From Talpa occidentalis (Eukaryota > Chordata > Mammalia > Eulipotyphla > Talpidae), in contig NW_023603184.1 in NCBI RefSeq assembly GCF_014898055.3, positions 117,170,615 to 117,234,614 of the forward strand: 64,000 bases of DNA, written 5' to 3'. Position 1 is the first letter of the stretch. Each line of letters opens with the position of its first letter. Shown here piece after piece: positions 57,976 to 64,000 of the stretch. A model generated the notes under the pieces. It ran no database searches, was not told the DNA's origin, and was given only the letters and a program-made list of their open reading frames with translations. Made by a program: the position numbers and the translations under genes.

Positions 57976-60860
57976 GTGCTCTAGCCTAGAAGTATAAGCA
58001 GAAATTGAAATAGTATTATATATATTTTCTTTTTTTCTTTAATATTTGTAAACTTCACCCCTTTGGGACTATCACGAGGCAGTCTCCTCATTCTCCACAC
58101 TGCAGCGGGGGTTTAGAGATCAGTGTTTCCATAGGCTGATGTTGGGGCAGCATGAACAGGTGGCAGCACCAGTGACTTGGAGCTGTATCCCTAGGAAATC
58201 TGCACCTGGCTTCCTGATCAACACGAACAAAGAGAATCAGGTCTGAGAGGAGCAAATGGTAGATGATCTATGTTGGCGGAGGGTAATTGTTAGGGAATCT
58301 CATGAGTAAATGTCCTTAGGGGCTTCTAGAGTGGTTGGAAAAGATCTGTTCAGGAGAAAGAGGGCTGGAAGTCTCATAATAGCAATTAGGGGGTGGTAAA
58401 CCAGAGGAACATGTGTTACCCACAAAAGAATAATGCATTCATGCATAATCAAGAACTGAGTGCCCTAGGATGGCTGCCAACTTTTATATCATGCATAACT
58501 CAGTAATCCATACTGCCTTGTTCAGGACAACACTAGGGTGACTATGAGTGACTATTGTTAAGTATTAAATAAATGCAAGGCTTGCATTATGATACGATAT
58601 TGCCCATAGGGGTCTTCACCTCCAGATCTATACCATTTCAAAGGACTAAAGTGGCACCGGAAGCAGAGATTTCCTTCGATCTTATTTTACAGGCATTCAG
58701 TTATTTGATACCGTTGATACTGTTTTTCTATCCTTATGGAAGATAGTTGAGTAAGAGAGAAATTAAGACAACATATACTACAATAGGGTCATGAGAAAAA
58801 AAAAAAAGATTTGATGCAACCACAGAAACTCACTCTAATCAATTGCAAAGCTTATTTGGGGATTGTTGTAAAGACTCAAAGCTAATATCTTCAAAGTATC
58901 TATTATACTGCCTGTACAAAGAGACTGTACAAGGGAGACAGACCTTAAATATTTGTTTTAATCGTAATGAGAAAGGATTATAGATTAGTAAAAAAGAAAA
59001 TTATATAATAACTTGGAGTCATTTGATAGATTAATGACATATGATTTACTTAACTAACAGTTTTATTTGTCTAATGTGTGCAAACAACAACAACAACAAC
59101 AATACTACATTGGAATAATCTCCAGATCAGTGATAATAAAAACTTAAGAGAAAATAAAAACTGTTTTTTTAACTAATATTATAAACAGAAACAAGTATAT
59201 ATAGCACATAGTTAACCAAAATTTTATCTCAGTGAATTTATTAGTATCCACTATAAAAAAGAACTGGTCATATGTCAGTCTCCAATAGAACCTTAAAATT
59301 TAGTGTCATGTATAAAAATAGTAACTTGATATCTCATTTAAAATGACTGTAAGGTTGACTTTTTAAAAATTATTTATTATATGAGATAATGTTCGTTTAT
59401 GATGCTGTATCTATGTTTTAGGAGTAGAGGTTCATACCTCTTCAAATATATGCTGCCAAACTACACCCTCTACCAAGCACCAATAACCCTCTACCATAAT
59501 CTTGCCCCTAGTCCATTGGTTAGTAATATTAATATTAAGAAAATTGTTCAAGAGTTAGTGGTGCACCTATATTTAAATATTTGAATTATTACTCTTGATA
59601 ACATTATCAGTCAAGAATCAGTTTGCTCAAGTATATACTAGATCTTTATAAAAGAAATATATTTGAATATATATTTTATATATGAGAAAAAGGTAAAGAC
59701 TAAACTGAGTTTATATTCATTTAATTTTTAATGCTAACACCTGTAAGTAACTTGGACACATATTACACAGCAAGATATACCTGTTTAATGGTATTATTTC
59801 TGAAAAAAAAAAAAATTTTCACAGATGATTTGCATCCAACTTCCCACTGCATTTTTCCTCCCGGCAACTACACATTTCTTATGTGCCAAAATATTGATGC
59901 CTAGTCAGTTCTCTGAGGCGTATTTGCTGAAGCATCACCACTTCTATGCAGACTCACTGTGGGCCCATGATCAGAGGCCAGTGTCAACTTTACCCTGTAC
60001 ACAACAGACCAACAACTATTGAGCAGACGGGCCATCATACTTTTGCCTACCACGTGACATTCTAATTAGACTATTTAAAATTGACACTTAGAAGACAGAC
60101 TATAACTCATGATGGCTAATATCTGTTGATTTACCATTCTCATATTTCCTGAGGGAGAAATCAACACCTGTGGTATGAAAAATGCACACTGTAGATTGTC
60201 TACAGTGTTTGTTTCTGTTCTGAAAGATGCTGATCTGCCACAGATGCCGATGTACATTCTAATGCTTGGAATACTGTACACTCACATGGGGCGAAAGTGC
60301 TGATGCTACTTAAATATGCATGAGATGGCTGATGCCTATTTGGAGCACAGGGAACTGTTGGCAGAGGTTCAACCAGTAAATAAACATAAAATAGCTTTTT
60401 CATTTTTAGATACAATTTTATCAAAACTAGCTTATATTCTTTCAGGGTGAATATGTGTGTGTGGGGGGAGGTGAATAAAAAACTATACTTGTATCTTAAA
60501 TTTAAAGGTAGAAGAATCTAAATGCAATGCTAGTTCCATGAACCAGTCTTTGATTAGAGACACAGTCCCTTTGGAAAATCGGGAAGAGTTTCTGTGTGTG
60601 CTCCTAGTGGGTCTCTTATGTCCTTTGATTAGGGGAGTTGAAAGACCATAAGGGAAACGGACCTGACCTGGTAGTGTTACATGGCAGAATCTGGAATCCC
60701 CGTTTGTGACTTGTCTTGTTCAGAAATGGAAGGTATGTATTGGGGGGGGGGATACCAAATAATATGAAACCTGGGTCAGCCTTTTCTAAGGAACAGAACA
60801 GGCATGGCTACAGTGCTGTGCACAAGATCTTTTTGATCGAGTCTATGACTTGAGCATATT
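57976..60860. other. Long unannotated AT-rich tract
   Basis: A short (CAA)n run at 59085-59101 and A-runs at 58797-58807 and 59803-59815. No gene or named transposon recognised. Confidence 0.35.
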
Positions 60861-60865
60861 AAGAT

Positions 60866-60913
60866 AAGTGTTCATGAGACATGAACACTTGCACTTCATG
60901 AACACTTGCACTA
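60866..60913. repeat. Palindrome with 17-bp tandem duplication
   Basis: 'aagtgttcatg' (60866-60876) and 'catgaacactt' (60880-60890) form an 11-bp perfect hairpin with a 3-base loop. The right arm plus six bases, 'catgaacacttgcactt' (60880-60896), is repeated at 60897-60913 with one change. Confidence 0.9.
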
Positions 60914-62465
60914 CTGTAACAAGCATGCTAATTTAAATTTGACTTAAACATGACTGATGGTCATTCTTCAGATTCCACAGATCAAAATTAGTGGAGGGTT
61001 TGTACTGAGAATTGACTTCCATACCTGTGTTCCCCAAGAACACCATAATAGACCTTCATACCCACTTTAATAAATTTCATCATTTATGTTTTCAACACTG
61101 TAGCATTCCTTTTTAATTATCTAGATTATTTGTGCCTCCATTTTGCTGGTGGAAATTATGTTCTTTTATCTATTTTATCTGGAGCCTGCTCAGACAGACA
61201 CCAGATCTGCTTGGATTCCTCCTCCACAGTCAAGTGAATCAGAGGTGCATTTTCGCAAGCCCCATACAGGGCAACCTGCTCTCCCTTCCGCACCCCCCTG
61301 TCTCTGGAAAGCTTCTTTCTCCACTCTGTTTTCAGTAACATTGCATCTATATCTTGGGGAGAAAAGGCTTAGGTGTTTGTTTTTGCCTGTTTCCTCTCAG
61401 AAAGCCTGTGAGATCTTATTGGAAAAAATTCCATACCATTTCTGGAAGTTTTAAACTGGCTATCAATAACTCTTCCTGTAACAGAAAGTGAAATTTCCTT
61501 CACTGGGGCAATGCCCCCCACTGGATAGCAGCCATTTAATTCTACTGTTTTCTGAGATCTTTTTTTTTTCAAAGCTTCTACTTCCAAAAAATCATTTAGA
61601 CAACAATAAAATATTTTAAATAGTATAAAGTTGAAAAGCACCTTAAATATCAGCATGTTTTTGACTTAGAGTCTATTGGGAGAAGTAATTTTGTTTCATT
61701 AACTAAAAAGTGGCTGTCCTTGCCACTCCGGTAAATCAAAAGTGACTTGGAAACGGAGTCTCTATAGGAAAGAATAAAGACTTTTTAATAAAACAGAATT
61801 AAAATTGTGAAAAACCTATAAACACTTGGTTTACATAACTGTATTTTGAAACATCATTATTAAAACTAAGACTGTGTGGGATTTTTATCAGTTAGACTAT
61901 TCAACGTAGGCATTAATGTGTATCCAGAAGGATAGGCTTCCTGAATAGGCAATCTATGGTTCTAGGTCACGGTTTCTAATTTGACAAGGGAGAAGAGAGA
62001 GTTACTGGCATTTCTAGCATGCCTGCATTCTTTTTCTCCATAAAATCAGTTTCAACCCATTCAAAGTATTTGGCAGTGCGGCCCAGCAGCTGCAGAAGTA
62101 GCAACTGCAACAGCTGGATCAATAAAGTTACTGCTCTAACAAAAACACTGCCAAACCCTGTGAAATGTCTAAGTAAGTAGAACTCAGATGTTTTTTTTTA
62201 CTTTCCAAAAAACAAAGATGAATCTTAACAATTGTTTTTATGATGTCTAAGATTTTCAGATATTTCTGCTTAAAATCACAAAGAACCTAGAATAGGAGTC
62301 AGTGTGGAAACTAAAGCTGTTAGTTATCACTCACTGTGTTACATGATTTATAGCATCTGGATAAAGCCTTGAACATAAGAAATACTAAAATACAAGGGAA
62401 TGTTGGGATAAACAGGATAATAGAATCTGCCACACCATTTACTTTTGACCAGTTCTTTAACTCGT
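60914..62465. other. Unannotated sequence
   Basis: No recognised gene. A 103-codon frame at 61143-61454 and an antisense 95-codon frame at 61369-61656 overlap, and neither shows a domain. A 10-bp inverted repeat, 'tttggcagtg' (62069-62078) and 'cactgccaaa' (62146-62155), is visible. Confidence 0.3.
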
Positions 62466-62469
62466 CAAA

Positions 62470-62575
62470 TATCTAAGCAGTATCTAATCTGAACCAGGCA
62501 CTTATACTAGTGTTAAATATACAACTGTGAGTGGAAGAGACAAACAAACAAATAATAATTTTTTTCAAAAGTCTA
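62470..62575 (-). repeat. L2-type LINE relic (weak)
   Basis: 'gaaccaggcacttatactag' and 'ttaaatatacaactgtgagt' with 'agacaaacaaacaaataat' resemble the L2 antisense end. Confidence 0.4.
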
Positions 62576-62639
62576 CCCTCTTGCAACTTACCACCAATAT
62601 TTTTATTTCATCCATTTATTCTATAGGATGATCTCTCAT

Positions 62640-62895
62640 CCAAAATGGTAATATTTTGTGAATGCTTACATGGTTCAGGTACTATTCTAGGTAGTATACA
62701 TACACTGACACATTAAATCCTCACAGCAACTTTATGAAACAGAAACTATTTTACAGATGAGAAGATGAAGGTGCAGCACATGAAATTCACTTGCTTAAAA
62801 TCCCACAGGAAATGGCACCACCAGGGTTAAAACCCAGGGAGTTTTTTGACACAGAGCCTGCGTCCTTCACCTCTGCACCCTACTGCCTCCCCCTA
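62640..62895 (-). repeat. MIR-type SINE relic
   Basis: The clearest MIR in the window, in reverse orientation: 'ttcaggtactattctaggta', 'cattaaatcctcacagcaac', 'tttacagatgagaagatgaa', 'gttaaaacccagggag' and 'caccctactgcctccccc' follow the MIR antisense from end to end. Confidence 0.75.
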
Positions 62896-63229
62896 GTAAC
62901 ACACACTCTATAATGCAATTAATAGGCCTTCCTGATTATTTTGTTTCTATTGATTTAAATTTAAACACATTGATACTCTGTTTTTAAAGAACAATTTTCT
63001 GTTTATAAACCGGGTATATCACCAGTAACAAATCCTACATATGCCAGAAATATGCAGGCCATGAGAGTACTTAAAAATAAACACAAAAATCACAGTTCTC
63101 AAATCTGATTCTGAATTTGGCAGTTATAAAATAATCACACTTAAAGTGTTCTCTCACCTCTAAGCCAGCATATACCGTATCTATAGAACTAAATGCCATT
63201 TATTCCAGAGTATGTTCAGAATCCAGAGG

Positions 63230-63345
63230 GCATGAAAAGAGACCACTAGGATTATTAGTCCAAGCTTTCAATTTAGAGAAGAGGACTGAAGTCCAAGGAG
63301 GTTCACTTATTTTCCTAAGGTCACACTTGACAGCCTCGTCTTGCT
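63230..63345 (-). repeat. MIR-type SINE relic
   Basis: 'tagagaagaggactgaagtc' and 'caaggaggttcacttatttt' with 'cctaaggtcacact' match the MIR antisense core ('gaggaaactgaggcacagagaggttaagtaacttgcccaaggtcaca'). Confidence 0.6.
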
Positions 63346-63614
63346 TAGAGACTTTGCCATATTCCCATTTGTTCTTTAACCTAAATTGAGAATTAATGGG
63401 CCAAGATGCAGTTTGTACAGAAGGCTGAATTTAAGATAGGTATGAAATATTCTCCCTGAACAAACTCCAAAATATGTAACATGAATATTACAATTTAGGG
63501 AAATCAACATCAACGTTTCCTAGCAGAGACTTGGGACCGTTTAAAGAAGGGTTTACATTTTTCTCAGAACAGAGGGTGCTCATATTTGAAAATGATATAG
63601 AGGAATCTTGACTG

Positions 63615-63800
63615 AGGGAAAGGAGCAGCACAGTATAAGCCATTAACCTTGGTATCAAACAGATCTATGCTTGAATCTTAATTTTCTCTCTTAGGAACCT
63701 AGAGATCTTCTTAGTCAATGATTTTTCCTTTGAGCCTCAGTTTTCCCATCTTTAAAGTGGGAGATGAATGTCTATTACTTAAGTTGTATAAAGTAAGACA
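63615..63800 (+). repeat. MIR-type SINE relic
   Basis: 'gccattaaccttggtatcaa' at the start and 'tgagcctcagttttcccatc' then 'tttaaagtgggagatgaatg' at the end parallel plus-strand MIR ('ctggagccagactgcctggg...cctcagtttcctcatctgtaaaatgggga'). Confidence 0.65.
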
Positions 63801-64000
63801 ATGCATTTTAAGTATTAAAACAATAAAACACACACACATTCACATAAAAAATGAGTTTTAGTATCCTGAGTATAAAATGGGAAATAATTAATTCTCAAGA
63901 CGCAGACATCACTTTGCTACCACATACTGCACTACAAGGTTTATGTATACTATTGTTCCTTCTGTTCTTCATCTTTCACATTTTAGTGAAAGTAAAACTG

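Noticed and set aside
61143..61454. 103-codon plus-strand frame
   Set aside because: Overlaps two other frames on both strands, with no domain, splice site or conserved motif recognisable.
62069..62155. 10-bp inverted repeat as transposon terminal repeats
   Set aside because: The span is only 87 bp, there is no target duplication at the edges, and arms of this length occur by chance in 64 kb.

Overview
This is nuclear DNA from a placental mammal. It is AT-rich, has no CpG island, and carries ancient mammalian L2, MIR, MER5A-like and MaLR-like relics, L1 3' ends, and about twenty copies of a roughly 250-bp tRNA-derived SINE. The SINE has Pol III A- and B-box-like heads, a conserved body and an (ATAA)n-TCTTT(A)n tail. 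I cannot name the host. The SINE does not match the horse, ruminant, camel, carnivore or vespertilionid-bat SINEs as I remember them, but the shared L2/MIR/MER5A background is general to placentals and a Laurasiatherian host is only a guess.

I found no protein-coding exon, tRNA, rRNA or CRISPR array that I could defend. Nearly all longer open frames lie in SINEs, the LTRs or ancient repeats. The window therefore looks intergenic or deep intronic, and what it holds is mostly a layered record of transposition.

Layout. 1-3 kb: MIR and L2 relics. 3-5.3 kb: an L1 ORF2 3' fragment split by two SINEs, one of which is itself split by the 3' end of a gammaretrovirus-like provirus on the minus strand. 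7-9.4 kb: MIR and L2 relics, then a long repeat-free block. 10.4-12.3 kb: an ancient MaLR-like LTR and a solo LTR of the same young family as the 4-kb provirus end, in the opposite orientation with 4-bp target duplications. 13.3-14.2 kb: an L1 3' end split by a SINE. 14-31 kb: AT-rich DNA with scattered SINEs, L2, MIR and L1. 31.5-32.3 kb: a decayed hAT transposase on the minus strand. 32.4-35.3 kb: L2, MER5A-like and L1 relics split by SINEs, including a 198-bp secondary copy of a MER5A/SINE junction flanked by perfect 15-bp target duplications. 35-44 kb: AT-rich DNA, L1 3' ends, and two diverged copies of a roughly 250-bp unit about 1.7 kb apart, each with its own SINE. 44-64 kb: L2, MER5A-like, MIR, L1 and SINE copies between long unique stretches.

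Insertion order can be read in several places. The hAT, L2, MIR and MER5A-like relics are oldest, followed by L1, then older SINE copies, then younger SINE copies, then the LTR family that sits inside a young-type SINE. I see no undescribed gene system here. The most informative items are the templated duplication at 34.65 kb, the nested L1>SINE>provirus, the hAT fossil and the SINE family itself.
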